Shown: piece by piece, positions 1 to 7,935 of the stretch
Position numbering within the stretch: the first letter of the stretch is position 1
How the letters are laid out: every line of letters begins with the position of its first letter
NCBI GenBank assembly: GCA_017456845.1
Contig: JAFTIP010000002.1
Coordinates: forward strand, 1 to 64,000
Reading direction: 5' to 3'
DNA from: Ruminococcus sp.
GTDB taxonomy: Bacteria; Bacillota; Clostridia; Oscillospirales; Acutalibacteraceae
Length of the DNA stretch: 64,000 nt
The notes under the pieces: model-generated
Database searches by the model: none
What the model was told of the DNA's origin: nothing
Seen by the model: only the letters and a program-made list of their open reading frames with translations
Program-made: the position numbers and the translations under genes

Positions 1-13
1 GGACGCGAAAATC

Positions 14-41
14 AAAAAAGCCCTGAAAACATCGGGGTTTT
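14..41. terminator. Terminator-like hairpin at left edge
   Basis: Arms CCCTGA (21-26) and TCGGGG (32-37) pair with one G-U, and the flanking AAAA/TTTT extends the stem. Read on the minus strand it ends in a run of six T, so it may stop transcription in either direction. It lies on the presumed element side of the tRNA fragment at 105-165; the gene it served is outside the window. Confidence 0.4.
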
Positions 42-104
42 CGGGGTTCTCTTTGTTGCCGTTATCTTCCGTTAAATTCCGCCAAGTTCGTTTTTTGACA
101 CTTG

Positions 105-165
105 ACTCGAAATGCGGTAGGTCGGTAACTCCGGCGCAAGAGTTCAAATCTCTTCATCTCCGCCA
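105..165 (+). other. 3' half of tRNA-Ser(CGA); probable attachment-site remnant
   Basis: From 105 the sequence reads as the 3' half of a serine tRNA: anticodon loop CTCGAAA (anticodon CGA at 108-110), 3' anticodon stem TGCGG, a long variable arm GTCGG/CCGGC, T arm AAGAG-TTCAAAT-CTCTT, acceptor strand CATCTCC, discriminator G and encoded CCA at 163-165. The bases before the anticodon loop do not pair with TGCGG, and no GGAGATG 5' acceptor strand is present upstream, so the 5' half is missing. Integrases commonly recombine within tRNA 3' halves starting near the anticodon loop, which leaves such a copy at one junction. The following terminator at 166-208 suggests the right side is the native chromosomal flank. 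A partial deletion of the tRNA gene is the alternative. Confidence 0.7.
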
Positions 166-208
166 AAAGCTTTCTGAAAGTAAATTCAGAAAGCTTTCTT
201 TTTTTATA
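166..208 (+). terminator. Intrinsic terminator of the tRNA-Ser locus
   Basis: Perfect 12-bp stem AAAGCTTTCTGA / TCAGAAAGCTTT (166-177 and 186-197) with an 8-nt loop, followed by a C and a run of eight T. It begins right after the encoded CCA, as expected for a tRNA transcription unit. Confidence 0.88.
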
Positions 209-221
209 TACCTATCTATGC

Positions 222-250
222 TTGACATAAATTCGGGTTAAAAGTATAAT
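222..250 (+). promoter_or_regulatory. Sigma-A promoter of prfC
   Basis: Consensus -35 TTGACA (222-227) and -10 TATAAT (245-250) separated by 17 nt. Predicted transcription start is near 257, about 30 nt before the prfC start codon. Confidence 0.85.
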
Positions 251-286
251 ATCCTGTGGAATTAAAATGTTAGTGAGGGCTTGGCT

Positions 287-1876
287 TTGGCGAATATTAA
301 AAATGAAATTGAAAAGCGTCGTACCTTTGCAATTATTTCTCACCCTGACGCAGGTAAAACAACATTAACCGAAAAGCTCCTTTTATACGGCGGTGCGATT
401 AACCTTGCAGGTTCTGTTAAAGGTAAAAGAACTGCAAAGCACGCTGTTTCTGACTGGATGGAAATTGAAAAGCAGAGGGGTATTTCGGTTACTTCTTCTG
501 TTATGCAGTTTAAATATGACGGCTATTGTGTAAATATTCTTGATACACCCGGTCATCAGGACTTCTCTGAAGATACTTACAGAACTCTTATGGCTGCTGA
601 CTCTGCAGTAATGGTAATTGACGCTGCAAAAGGTGTTGAAAGGCAGACTGTTAAGCTCTTTAAGGTTTGCGTAATGCGCAACATTCCCATCATTACATTT
701 GTTAATAAGATGGACAGAGAATCCAAAGACCCATTTGAGCTTTTGGAAGAAATTGAGAATGTTCTCGGTATCAATACCTGCCCTGTTAACTGGCCTATCG
801 GTTCCGGTAACGATTTCAAAGGTGTTTTTGATATGGCAACCCAGAATGTTCTTGCATACACTGCAAACAATGGTCAGAAAGAGGTTAAGCAGGATATTTT
901 ACCTCTTAACTCTGATGAGCTTAAAGAACGTTTAGGTCCTTATATGATGCAGGACCTTATGGATAACGTTGAGCTTTTAGAAGGTGCGGGCGACGAATTT
1001 GACCTTGAGAGAGTAAGAGAAGGTAAACTTACTCCTGTTTTCTTCGGCTCAGCTCTTAATAACTTCGGCGTTGAGCCTTTCCTTAAATCTTTCCTTGAAT
1101 TCACAACACCTCCTTTGGCAAGAGAATCAGATGAAGGTATAATCGAACCTTCTTCCGATGTAATGTCTGCTTTTGTGTTTAAGATTCAGGCTAATATGAA
1201 TAAGATGCACCGCGACAGAATTGCTTTTATGCGTATTTGCTCAGGCAGATTCGAAAAGGATATGGAGCTTTATCATGTGCAGGGTGGCAGAAAAATCAAG
1301 CTTTTACAGCCACAGCAAATGATGGCATCTGAACGTGAAATGGTCGAAGAAGCATACGCCGGTGACATTATCGGAATTTTTGACCCGGGCGTTTTCTCAA
1401 TAGGCGACACTATTTGTTCTATAGGCAATAAATTTAAGTTTAAGGGTATTCCAACTTTCGCACCTGAACATTTTGCTCTTGTACGCCAGAAAGACACAAT
1501 GAAGCGTAAGCAGTTTATAAAGGGCATTAATCAGATTGCTCAGGAAGGTGCAATTCAGATTTTTCAGGAACTTGACGCAGGTATGGAAGAGGTAATAGTA
1601 GGTGTTGTAGGTGTGCTTCAGTTTGATGTGCTTAAGCACCGCTTAGAAGGGGAGTATAACTGCGACATTATTATGACTTCGCTTCCTTATCAGTATATCC
1701 GCTGGATATTGAATGAAGATATTGATGTAAAGCATCTTGACCTTGCTTCAGATACAAAGCGAATTCAGGATTTAAAAGGCAACAAGCTTTTACTTTTCAC
1801 CAGCGAATGGAGCATAGGCTGGGCGTTAGAGCACAATAAAGAGCTTAAGCTTCAGGAATTTGGTACAAATAATTAA
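287..1876 (+). CDS. prfC: Peptide chain release factor 3
   Basis: Translation GTPase that recycles RF1/RF2 from the ribosome after peptide release. The GTPase motifs are visible: HPDAGKTT (residues 19-26), DTPGH (86-90) and NKMD (140-143), with an RF3-type C-terminal region. The length of 529 residues is normal for the family. Two in-frame TTG codons at 281 and 287 could start it. The ribosome binding site AGTGAGGG ends about 7 nt before 287 but abuts 281, so 287 is preferred. A consensus promoter lies upstream and a terminator hairpin downstream, so it appears to be a single-gene unit. RF3 is patchily distributed in Firmicutes. Confidence 0.95.
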   Translation: MANIKNEIEKRRTFAIISHPDAGKTTLTEKLLLYGGAINLAGSVKGKRTAKHAVSDWMEIEKQRGISVTSSVMQFKYDGYCVNILDTPGHQDFSEDTYRTLMAADSAVMVIDAAKGVERQTVKLFKVCVMRNIPIITFVNKMDRESKDPFELLEEIENVLGINTCPVNWPIGSGNDFKGVFDMATQNVLAYTANNGQKEVKQDILPLNSDELKERLGPYMMQDLMDNVELLEGAGDEFDLERVREGKLTPVFFGSALNNFGVEPFLKSFLEFTTPPLARESDEGIIEPSSDVMSAFVFKIQANMNKMHRDRIAFMRICSGRFEKDMELYHVQGGRKIKLLQPQQMMASEREMVEEAYAGDIIGIFDPGVFSIGDTICSIGNKFKFKGIPTFAPEHFALVRQKDTMKRKQFIKGINQIAQEGAIQIFQELDAGMEEVIVGVVGVLQFDVLKHRLEGEYNCDIIMTSLPYQYIRWILNEDIDVKHLDLASDTKRIQDLKGNKLLLFTSEWSIGWALEHNKELKLQEFGTNN

Positions 1877-1894
1877 AGGACTTGCAAAAACATA

Positions 1895-1941
1895 ACACTC
1901 TCCGAATATGATTTAATATCATTTTACGGAGAGTGTTTTTT
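1895..1941 (+). terminator. prfC terminator whose 3' arm contains the sigK ribosome binding site
   Basis: 10-bp stem ACACTCTCCG (1895-1904) / CGGAGAGTGT (1927-1936), then a T run to 1941. The loop holds a second inverted repeat, ATGAT/ATCAT (1908-1912 and 1918-1922). The GGAGAG in the 3' arm is the only Shine-Dalgarno sequence available for sigK, which starts at 1942. Read-through transcripts would therefore carry a masked binding site. Confidence 0.8.
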
Positions 1942-2631
1942 ATGTTTAATTTTCTTGCATGGCTTTCTTCTTACTTTTATGTTTTTATTCTTCATATATG
2001 CCGTGGAAATTCTTTTCCAAAACCTCTTTCTGAAGAAAAAGAACAGGAATATATCACTCTAAGCAAACAAGGAAACCTTGAAGCAAGAAACAAATTAGTT
2101 GAACATAACCTGCGTTTAGTTGCTCATATTATAAAAAAATATTATGCTAAAGAATCAGAACACGACGACCTTGTTTCTATTGGCACAATAGGTCTTATTA
2201 AAGCAATAAATACCTATAATCCTGAAAAAAGCATCAAACTTTCAAGCTACGCCTCAAGATGTATTGAAAATGAAATTCTTATGCACTTCAGAAACGGTAA
2301 AAAATCCGCACAGGATATGTCGCTCAGCGACTCAATAGATACAGACAAAGACGGCAATCCGCTGATGCTTATGGATGTGCTGGCTGTTGATGATGATTTT
2401 ACCGAAGATTTAGAAGAACAAGTAAATTTATCAAAACTTAAAAGTTATATCAACGAGGTTTTAAATGAGCGTGAAAAGAAAATTATAGTATTGCGCTACG
2501 GACTAAACGGCAACAAACCTCTGACTCAGCGGGAAGTTGCAGATATGTTAAATATTTCTCGCTCTTATATATCAAGAATCGAAAAAAGGGCTTTATATCT
2601 ACTCAGAAAAAGATACGATAAAACAGATTGA
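1942..2631 (+). CDS. sigK: RNA polymerase sporulation sigma factor SigK (pro-sigma-K)
   Basis: Late mother-cell sigma factor of sporulation. The protein (229 aa) starts with a hydrophobic stretch (MFNFLAWLSSYFYVF) that matches the membrane-associated pro-sequence removed by SpoIVFB in known systems. It continues with a sigma-70 region 2 (IGTIGLIKAI, ASRCIENEILMH) and ends with a region 4 helix-turn-helix (TQREVADMLNISRSYISRIE). ATG at 1942 is chosen because GGAGAG lies 8 nt upstream; the upstream in-frame GTG at 1933 lies inside the terminator stem. The reading frame is continuous, so there is no skin-type insertion. Its 3' end overlaps the convergent feoB by 29 bp. No clear sigma-E promoter could be fixed by eye. 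Confidence 0.93.
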   Translation: MFNFLAWLSSYFYVFILHICRGNSFPKPLSEEKEQEYITLSKQGNLEARNKLVEHNLRLVAHIIKKYYAKESEHDDLVSIGTIGLIKAINTYNPEKSIKLSSYASRCIENEILMHFRNGKKSAQDMSLSDSIDTDKDGNPLMLMDVLAVDDDFTEDLEEQVNLSKLKSYINEVLNEREKKIIVLRYGLNGNKPLTQREVADMLNISRSYISRIEKRALYLLRKRYDKTD

Positions 2632-4462
2632 TAAAACAACGAAGTGTAACACCAATTAAAAGAGGTATCGCGACTGACAGAAGCGTTATAACCTTGCTTT
2701 TTGTTTCTTTATATATTGTTAAACAAGTGGTTGAACAAGGAAAATGGAAAATACAAAGTACTAATGTACATAAAGCAGTAACGTTATTCCAACCGTTTTG
2801 TATAAGAACGTCCCGCAAACCTGATAGCGATGAATACTCTGTAAGTGAACCGTTTGAGGAATAGGACATCAGCATTACAGGTATAACAATTTCATTGGCA
2901 GGAAAACCTAAAATAAAAGATGCCAAAATAGTACCGTCAACACCCATAGCTTTGCCAATTGGGTCTAAAAAATCTGTAATGTACTGCAAAATACTAACGT
3001 CATAAATTTTTATATTAGCTATCAGCCAAATAACCGCACCGGCAGGCAAAGCTACAGAAACTGCACGCAAAAGCACGCTCAGCACCTTGTTTTTAAGCGA
3101 TAACGCCACGCTTTTAATAATCTGTGGATTTTTATAATCTGGTAATTCTAAAATAAATGCACTATTCTTTGTTTTATATAATAAAGACAGCAGTTTTGTA
3201 ACCCCTATTGTTACCAAAACCGAAAGAGCTAACAGCAAAACCAATATAACCGCTGTTACCAAGGATGCTATGCTTTGCGTATATACTGATGCAAAAAATA
3301 TTGAACTTAAAGCTATAAGGGTAGGAATTCTGCCGTTGCAAGGAATAAAGCTGTTGGTAAGCATTGCAATATTTTTCTCAGGCTTTGAGCTTATTATTCT
3401 GCACCCTACAACACCGCAGGTGTTACATCCAAACCCCATCATCATTGTAAGCGATTGCTTTCCGCTGGTTCCTGCTTTTGCAAATATACCGTCTGTGTTA
3501 AATGCAACTCTGGGCAAATATCCGAAATCTTCAAGCAAAGCAAAAATCGGAAAGAAAATAAGTGCGGGCGGAAGCATTACAGCTACAACCCAACATGCTG
3601 TTTTTAATACACCGTCACATAAAAATGAAATGACTGCTTGAGGGATATTTAAAAATAGCAAAAATTCTGAAATTGAACTTATTAATAAATTAAATGCAGA
3701 GCTTAAAAATTCGCTGGGATAATTTGCTCCAAAAGCTGTTAACCAAAACAACATTAGAACAAACATACACATAATTGGGAGGCCTGTAATCTTAGAAGTA
3801 AAAACTCTGTCTAATTTTCGATTTAAGTTTTTAGTATCTTTTTTAGACACCATTATTGTGTAGCTGCAGATTTCTTTACATAGCTCACACACTTTTTGAG
3901 CCAGAATCATATTGCTTTCACTATCGTTTAAAGAGCAAATATTCTTTACAGCAAATGTTTTAATCTTGTTATCGGCTACATCAATTGCTGTTTCTATCAA
4001 CTCCTTAACTCCCTTTTTCTTTTTAGCACTTACTTTGATTACAGGTATTCCTAATCTTAAAGAAAGTTCGTCCGTATCTGTAACTATTCCGTTTTTTTCA
4101 GCTACGTCACACATATTAAGACACACAACAGCTCTTAGTGTTGTCATCAAAACCTGTATCACAAAACATAAGTATCTTTCAAGGGCATTTGCATCAACCA
4201 CAAGAATTATAACGTCATATATGCCGTTATCTATATAATCTTTTGTAACCGACTCTTCTTCTGAATCAGCAAAAACGGAATAGCTGCCCGGCAAATCTAT
4301 AATCTTATGTAACTCGCCGTTACTGTAAAACTCACCCGAACATACCTCTACAGTTTTACCCGACCAATTACCCGTATGCTGATTAAGACCTGTGATAGCA
4401 TTAAAAACCGTACTCTTGCCAACGTTTGGATTACCCGCTAAAGCAATGTTCTTGGCTGCCAT
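2603..4462 (-). CDS. feoB: Ferrous iron transport protein B
   Basis: Inner-membrane Fe(II) uptake protein with an N-terminal cytosolic G domain: G1 GNPNVGKST near residue 11, G3 DLPGSYS near 57, G4 written NMCD rather than the usual NMxD with M or L, and a G5 candidate SAKKKKG. Multiple membrane segments follow, with the two gate regions including GFGCNTCGVVGC and NSFIPCNGRIP. At 619 residues it is at the short end for FeoB. feoA ends one base upstream and GGAG inside feoA provides the binding site, so the two genes are one operon. The 3' end overlaps sigK by 29 bp on the opposite strand. I saw no convincing Fur box upstream. Confidence 0.93.
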   Translation of the reverse strand: MAAKNIALAGNPNVGKSTVFNAITGLNQHTGNWSGKTVEVCSGEFYSNGELHKIIDLPGSYSVFADSEEESVTKDYIDNGIYDVIILVVDANALERYLCFVIQVLMTTLRAVVCLNMCDVAEKNGIVTDTDELSLRLGIPVIKVSAKKKKGVKELIETAIDVADNKIKTFAVKNICSLNDSESNMILAQKVCELCKEICSYTIMVSKKDTKNLNRKLDRVFTSKITGLPIMCMFVLMLFWLTAFGANYPSEFLSSAFNLLISSISEFLLFLNIPQAVISFLCDGVLKTACWVVAVMLPPALIFFPIFALLEDFGYLPRVAFNTDGIFAKAGTSGKQSLTMMMGFGCNTCGVVGCRIISSKPEKNIAMLTNSFIPCNGRIPTLIALSSIFFASVYTQSIASLVTAVILVLLLALSVLVTIGVTKLLSLLYKTKNSAFILELPDYKNPQIIKSVALSLKNKVLSVLLRAVSVALPAGAVIWLIANIKIYDVSILQYITDFLDPIGKAMGVDGTILASFILGFPANEIVIPVMLMSYSSNGSLTEYSSLSGLRDVLIQNGWNNVTALCTLVLCIFHFPCSTTCLTIYKETKSKVITLLSVAIPLLIGVTLRCFINLFYRIFF

Positions 4463-4463
4463 A

Positions 4464-4697
4464 TTATCGCTCCGATATAAGGATTACATTAATCTTTTCC
4501 GCCAATTCATCTCTTATGGCAACAACAGTATTCTTGATTTTATAAGCTTTAAGATGTTTGCTTATACCTCTAATAACAACCTCAACCTCGGTGCCATTTG
4601 AAAACCCCATTTCAATAAGTCTTTGTGCAAAGGCACATGAGGGGTCAACAGTATTAACAAACGCTTTTTCTCCTAAACTCAACTGACTTAGCTTCAT
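4464..4697 (-). CDS. feoA: Ferrous iron transport protein A
   Basis: A 77-residue SH3-like FeoA-domain protein that accompanies FeoB and is thought to modulate its activity. The fold is recognisable from the opening MKLSQLSLGEKAFV, the middle RLIEMGFSNGTEVEVV and a C-terminal beta strand with VAIRDELAEKI. It lies directly upstream of feoB with a one-base gap. The intergenic region to the divergent cwlD is AT-rich, and I could not assign a confident promoter or metal-regulator site for feoAB there. Confidence 0.92.
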   Translation of the reverse strand: MKLSQLSLGEKAFVNTVDPSCAFAQRLIEMGFSNGTEVEVVIRGISKHLKAYKIKNTVVAIRDELAEKINVILISER

Positions 4698-4833
4698 ATT
4701 TACACCCGTGCTGGTTTTATTCCTTTATACACTATGAAAACAAATAGATATTCGTTACATATTTTTTCTTTTAATAAAAGGATTTATATGATATACTAAA
4801 ATAATAAAGCATATATATTCACAGGTGATTGAT

Positions 4834-5547
4834 TTGAAAAGAATATATATACTTATTTTAGCTGCTATATTTGTTGTTTCTGTAGTCTCAATAAACATTT
4901 ACAATAATACAAACTTAAACGTTTCGGCTTTATCCTCAGGTGATATAAACAAAAGCTATCCAACTATAGTCATTGACGCAGGGCATGGTGGGGAAGATGG
5001 GGGAGCATCTTCAGCGAACGGCCACCTTGAAAAAGATATAAACTTAGATATTGCACTTACACTTGAAAAACTGCTTTTACAAGGCGGATATAAAGTTAAA
5101 ATGATAAGAACCTCAGATGTTTCTGTTCACAACCCCGAGGCATCCACTACCAGAGATCGAAAGGTATCAGATATACACAACCGAGTAGAAACCGCCAACT
5201 CAGATCAAAATAATATTCTAATAAGTATTCATCAAAATCACTTTTCCGAAAGCAAATATTTTGGAACTCAGGTTTTCTACTCTAAAAATAATTTTAACAG
5301 CCAACTATTAGCCGAGAATATACGAACAGCTGTTACTTCTTTGTTACAACCTGATAATACAAGAAAAATAAAAGAATCCTCCAACGTTTATCTACTGGAT
5401 AATGTATCTGTCCCAGCTGTAATCGTAGAGTGCGGTTTTCTTTCAAATCCTGACGAAGCGTATCTGCTTTCGTTAGAAGAATATCGCGACAACATAGCAT
5501 ATAGCATTTACTTAGGTATATCTGAATATATTTACTTAAATTTATAG
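4834..5547 (+). CDS. cwlD: N-acetylmuramoyl-L-alanine amidase CwlD (spore cortex)
   Basis: Zinc amidase of the Amidase_3 family. In spore formers CwlD cleaves the stem peptide as the first step towards muramic-delta-lactam in the cortex. An N-terminal membrane anchor (about residues 4-22) is followed by the zinc motif IDAGHGGEDGG near residue 50, a glutamate in HLEKDINLD, ISIHQNH near 135 and the catalytic VIVECGFLSN near 200. TTG at 4834 is preferred because AGGTGA lies about 5 nt upstream; the GTG at 4825 overlaps that binding site. A TATACT at 4792-4797 is a possible -10 with no clear -35. A generic cell-wall amidase is less likely given the size and sporulation context. Confidence 0.85.
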   Translation: MKRIYILILAAIFVVSVVSINIYNNTNLNVSALSSGDINKSYPTIVIDAGHGGEDGGASSANGHLEKDINLDIALTLEKLLLQGGYKVKMIRTSDVSVHNPEASTTRDRKVSDIHNRVETANSDQNNILISIHQNHFSESKYFGTQVFYSKNNFNSQLLAENIRTAVTSLLQPDNTRKIKESSNVYLLDNVSVPAVIVECGFLSNPDEAYLLSLEEYRDNIAYSIYLGISEYIYLNL

Positions 5548-5559
5548 GAAGTGAAAATA

Positions 5560-6924
5560 ATGGCAAAAGTTAAAAGCGTATATATCTGCTCAGATTGTGG
5601 GTACGAATCACCAAAATGGTACGGAAAATGCCCCGGCTGCGGTGAATGGAATACTATGACAGAAGAAATTGTAAACAAGCAAACAACTGCTGTTTCGAAG
5701 GCCGCAAGAACTCATTCTTCATATAATAACGCGTTAAAGATAACAGAAATATCTACTCAAGATGAACACCGTTATAAAACAGGTGTAAGAGAGCTTGACC
5801 GAGTGCTGGGCGGCGGCATTGTTAAGGGTAGCCTTATTCTTCTTGGCGGTGACCCCGGTATTGGAAAATCCACTCTGATGCTTCAGATTTGCAAAAAGCT
5901 CTGTGAAGGGTTAACAGTCTTATATGTTTCAGGCGAAGAGTCCAGCCGTCAGCTTAAGCTCAGAGCCTCAAGGCTCAGCGTTGAAAGCGAAAACCTGCTT
6001 GTTTTTACTGAAACAGATGCAGAAATTGTGGCTGAAGTTATTCGAAATCAAAAACCGGATTTAGTCATGATTGACTCTATTCAGACTATGTGTCTTTCTG
6101 AATTAAGCTCATCAGCAGGCAGTATAACTCAGGTAAGAGAATGTACCAATCTTTTTATGCGTGTTTCAAAAAGCCTTGATATACCAATGTTTATTGTGGG
6201 TCACGTTAATAAAGAGGGTTCAATAGCCGGTCCTAAAGTGCTTGAACATATTGTTGACGCTGTACTATATTTTGAAGGCGACAAACAAATGTCCTACAGG
6301 ATATTAAGAGCTGTTAAAAACCGATATGGCTCTACCAATGAAATTGGTGTGTTTCAGATGACAGATAAAGGTTTAGAAGAGGTGGAAAACCCGTCTTTAA
6401 TGCTTCTTTCCGGCAGACCAAAGAACGTTTCAGGCACCTGTGTAGCCTGTACAATGGAAGGAAGTAGACCAATACTCGCAGAAGTACAGGGCCTTGCATC
6501 TTCAACTTCATTCGGAAACCCCAGAAGAATGTCAACAGGTTTTGATTTTAACAGACTGATGCTTATTATTGCAGTTCTGGAAAAACGTGCAGGTTACTAT
6601 TTTAACGGTTCCGACACATATATTAATGTGGTAGGCGGCTTACACCTCGATGAACCTGCTACAGATTTAGCGGTAGCAATGGCATTGGTAAGCAGTCTTA
6701 AGGATATTCCCATTTCCGAAAACGCTCTTGCTTTTGGCGAAATAGGACTTGCCGGTGAAATCAGAAGCGTTTCTCATGCACAAGAAAGAGTCAACGAGGC
6801 TGTAAGACTTGGTTTCAATAAGATTATTGTTCCGTATCACAACCTTAAAAGAATCTCAAACAATTCAGATGCAGAGATTATCGGAGTTAAAAATCTGCGA
6901 GAAGCATTTGAGGCGTTGACCTAA
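5560..6924 (+). CDS. radA: DNA repair protein RadA
   Basis: RecA-like branch-migration ATPase in recombinational repair. Order of domains: C4 zinc finger (C10, C13, C24, C27), Walker A GGDPGIGKST (residues 97-105), RadA-specific KNRYGST (the usual KNRFG with F replaced by Y), then a Lon-protease-like C-terminal domain with GGLHLDEPATDLAVAMAL. ATG at 5560 is chosen because AGGAAGTGA lies just upstream; the GTG at 5551 overlaps that binding site. It follows cwlD by 12 nt and its stop codon overlaps the next start, so cwlD-radA-DUF6873 looks like an operon. Confidence 0.95.
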   Translation: MAKVKSVYICSDCGYESPKWYGKCPGCGEWNTMTEEIVNKQTTAVSKAARTHSSYNNALKITEISTQDEHRYKTGVRELDRVLGGGIVKGSLILLGGDPGIGKSTLMLQICKKLCEGLTVLYVSGEESSRQLKLRASRLSVESENLLVFTETDAEIVAEVIRNQKPDLVMIDSIQTMCLSELSSSAGSITQVRECTNLFMRVSKSLDIPMFIVGHVNKEGSIAGPKVLEHIVDAVLYFEGDKQMSYRILRAVKNRYGSTNEIGVFQMTDKGLEEVENPSLMLLSGRPKNVSGTCVACTMEGSRPILAEVQGLASSTSFGNPRRMSTGFDFNRLMLIIAVLEKRAGYYFNGSDTYINVVGGLHLDEPATDLAVAMALVSSLKDIPISENALAFGEIGLAGEIRSVSHAQERVNEAVRLGFNKIIVPYHNLKRISNNSDAEIIGVKNLREAFEALT

Positions 6925-7619
6925 TGGACAAGAAGACTATTCTGATGTCACCGGCGGACAGTAAAATATATGAATTTTTTGAAAGGCAATTTAATGTTAT
7001 CTGCACCGATTGTCTTGAAGATTTTATACCCTATGAGCGATACCACGCTGATATGCAGGCATTAAAAATTAAAGACAAGCTATTTATAAATGCGAAATGC
7101 AAAAAGCTTATAAATAAACTAACAGAGCTCGGTATAAATTATATAATTTGCGAAGGCATTGGCAACAATTACCCTAATAATGTGGCACTAAACGCAGCAC
7201 TAATAGGAAACAAATTGCTTTGCAACGAAAAAGCCCTGCATCCGCTAATAAAGGATTACTGCAACAGTTCAGGAATTGATATAGTCCACGTTAAGCAAGG
7301 CTATACCAAATGCTCAACGCTTGTTATAGATGAAAATTCAATTATTACAGACGACGAAAGTATTCATAAATCTGCAGTAAAGGCGGGTATTGACGTCCTC
7401 TTAATAAAAAAAGGGGACATCTTTCTTAATGAAAACAACTATGGTTTTATTGGCGGAGCAAGTGTAGTAATAGGGAAGACCGTATACTTTTTCGGTAGTA
7501 TTAATACACATCAAGACTATGATAAACTCAAGGGCTTTATATTAAAAAAGAATATGAATATTGAATGTACTGGTACCCAGAGGCTAATTGATATCGGCGG
7601 TATTATTATATTAGACTAA
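6924..7619 (+). CDS. DUF6873-type protein, possible guanidino-modifying-enzyme fold
   Basis: A 231-residue protein of no assigned function. It resembles the DUF6873 family, described as having the fold of guanidino-group-modifying enzymes such as amidinotransferases and dimethylarginine hydrolases. The residue pattern YHADMQAL near 40, CNEKALHP near 93, GYTKCSTLVID near 130, and GGASVVIG and GSINTHQDYD near 180-200 recalls the His/Asp/Cys elements of that fold, but I cannot confirm a catalytic triad. The start ATG overlaps the radA stop (TAATG), indicating translational coupling, and a strong terminator follows. The family name is from memory and should be checked by profile search. Confidence 0.6.
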   Translation: MDKKTILMSPADSKIYEFFERQFNVICTDCLEDFIPYERYHADMQALKIKDKLFINAKCKKLINKLTELGINYIICEGIGNNYPNNVALNAALIGNKLLCNEKALHPLIKDYCNSSGIDIVHVKQGYTKCSTLVIDENSIITDDESIHKSAVKAGIDVLLIKKGDIFLNENNYGFIGGASVVIGKTVYFFGSINTHQDYDKLKGFILKKNMNIECTGTQRLIDIGGIIILD

Positions 7620-7622
7620 GCT

Positions 7623-7655
7623 AAACAGACCTATTTTAAGGTCTGTTTATTTTTT
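7623..7655 (+). terminator. Terminator of the cwlD-radA-DUF6873 unit
   Basis: 10-bp stem AAACAGACCT (7623-7632) / AGGTCTGTTT (7639-7648) with a 6-nt loop and a following T-rich tract. Confidence 0.87.
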
Positions 7656-7700
7656 AGTGCATTAGAACATATGTTTTTTATAGGGAAGACATTCGAAATT

Positions 7701-7904
7701 TTATAATCCCAAAACATAGTCAGCACTTGTTTTATAGATTTTGCAAAGCTTAACAAGCAGGTGTAAAGGTAACTGATGTATACCAGACTCATACTTGGAG
7801 TATTGCTCTTGTCGGATGTTTAGGATTAATGCAATATCAGCCTGAGTATAGCCATTTGATATTCGTAATTTTTTTAGTTTTAAACAGTACGCTGGTTTAG
7901 TCAT
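7701..7904 (-). CDS. XRE-family helix-turn-helix regulator (67 aa)
   Basis: A single-domain Cro/CI-type DNA-binding protein. The helix-turn-helix is clear: KLRISNGYTQADIALILN followed by RQEQYSKYESG and the typical ending LCKIYKTSADYVLGL. There is no sensor or peptidase domain. AGAGG precedes the ATG. A perfect 20-bp palindrome lies 32 bp upstream (7936-7955), so autoregulation is likely. The gene is isolated between radA-DUF6873 and the Xer recombinase gene and has no toxin partner next to it. Target genes cannot be told from sequence. Confidence 0.85.
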   Translation of the reverse strand: MTKPAYCLKLKKLRISNGYTQADIALILNIRQEQYSKYESGIHQLPLHLLVKLCKIYKTSADYVLGL

Positions 7905-7935
7905 AAAAAACCTCTGGTTAAAATTATGTAGGATT

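Noticed and set aside
53..241. 62-codon open frame at the left edge
   Set aside because: It runs through the tRNA-Ser fragment and its terminator, so it cannot be a natural coding region.
1933..2631. Possible skin-type interruption of sigK
   Set aside because: The sigK frame is continuous from the pro-sequence to the region 4 helix-turn-helix.
4698..4833. Fur-type box between feoA and cwlD
   Set aside because: The region is AT-rich but no adequate 7-1-7 or 19-bp Fur-like inverted repeat could be aligned.
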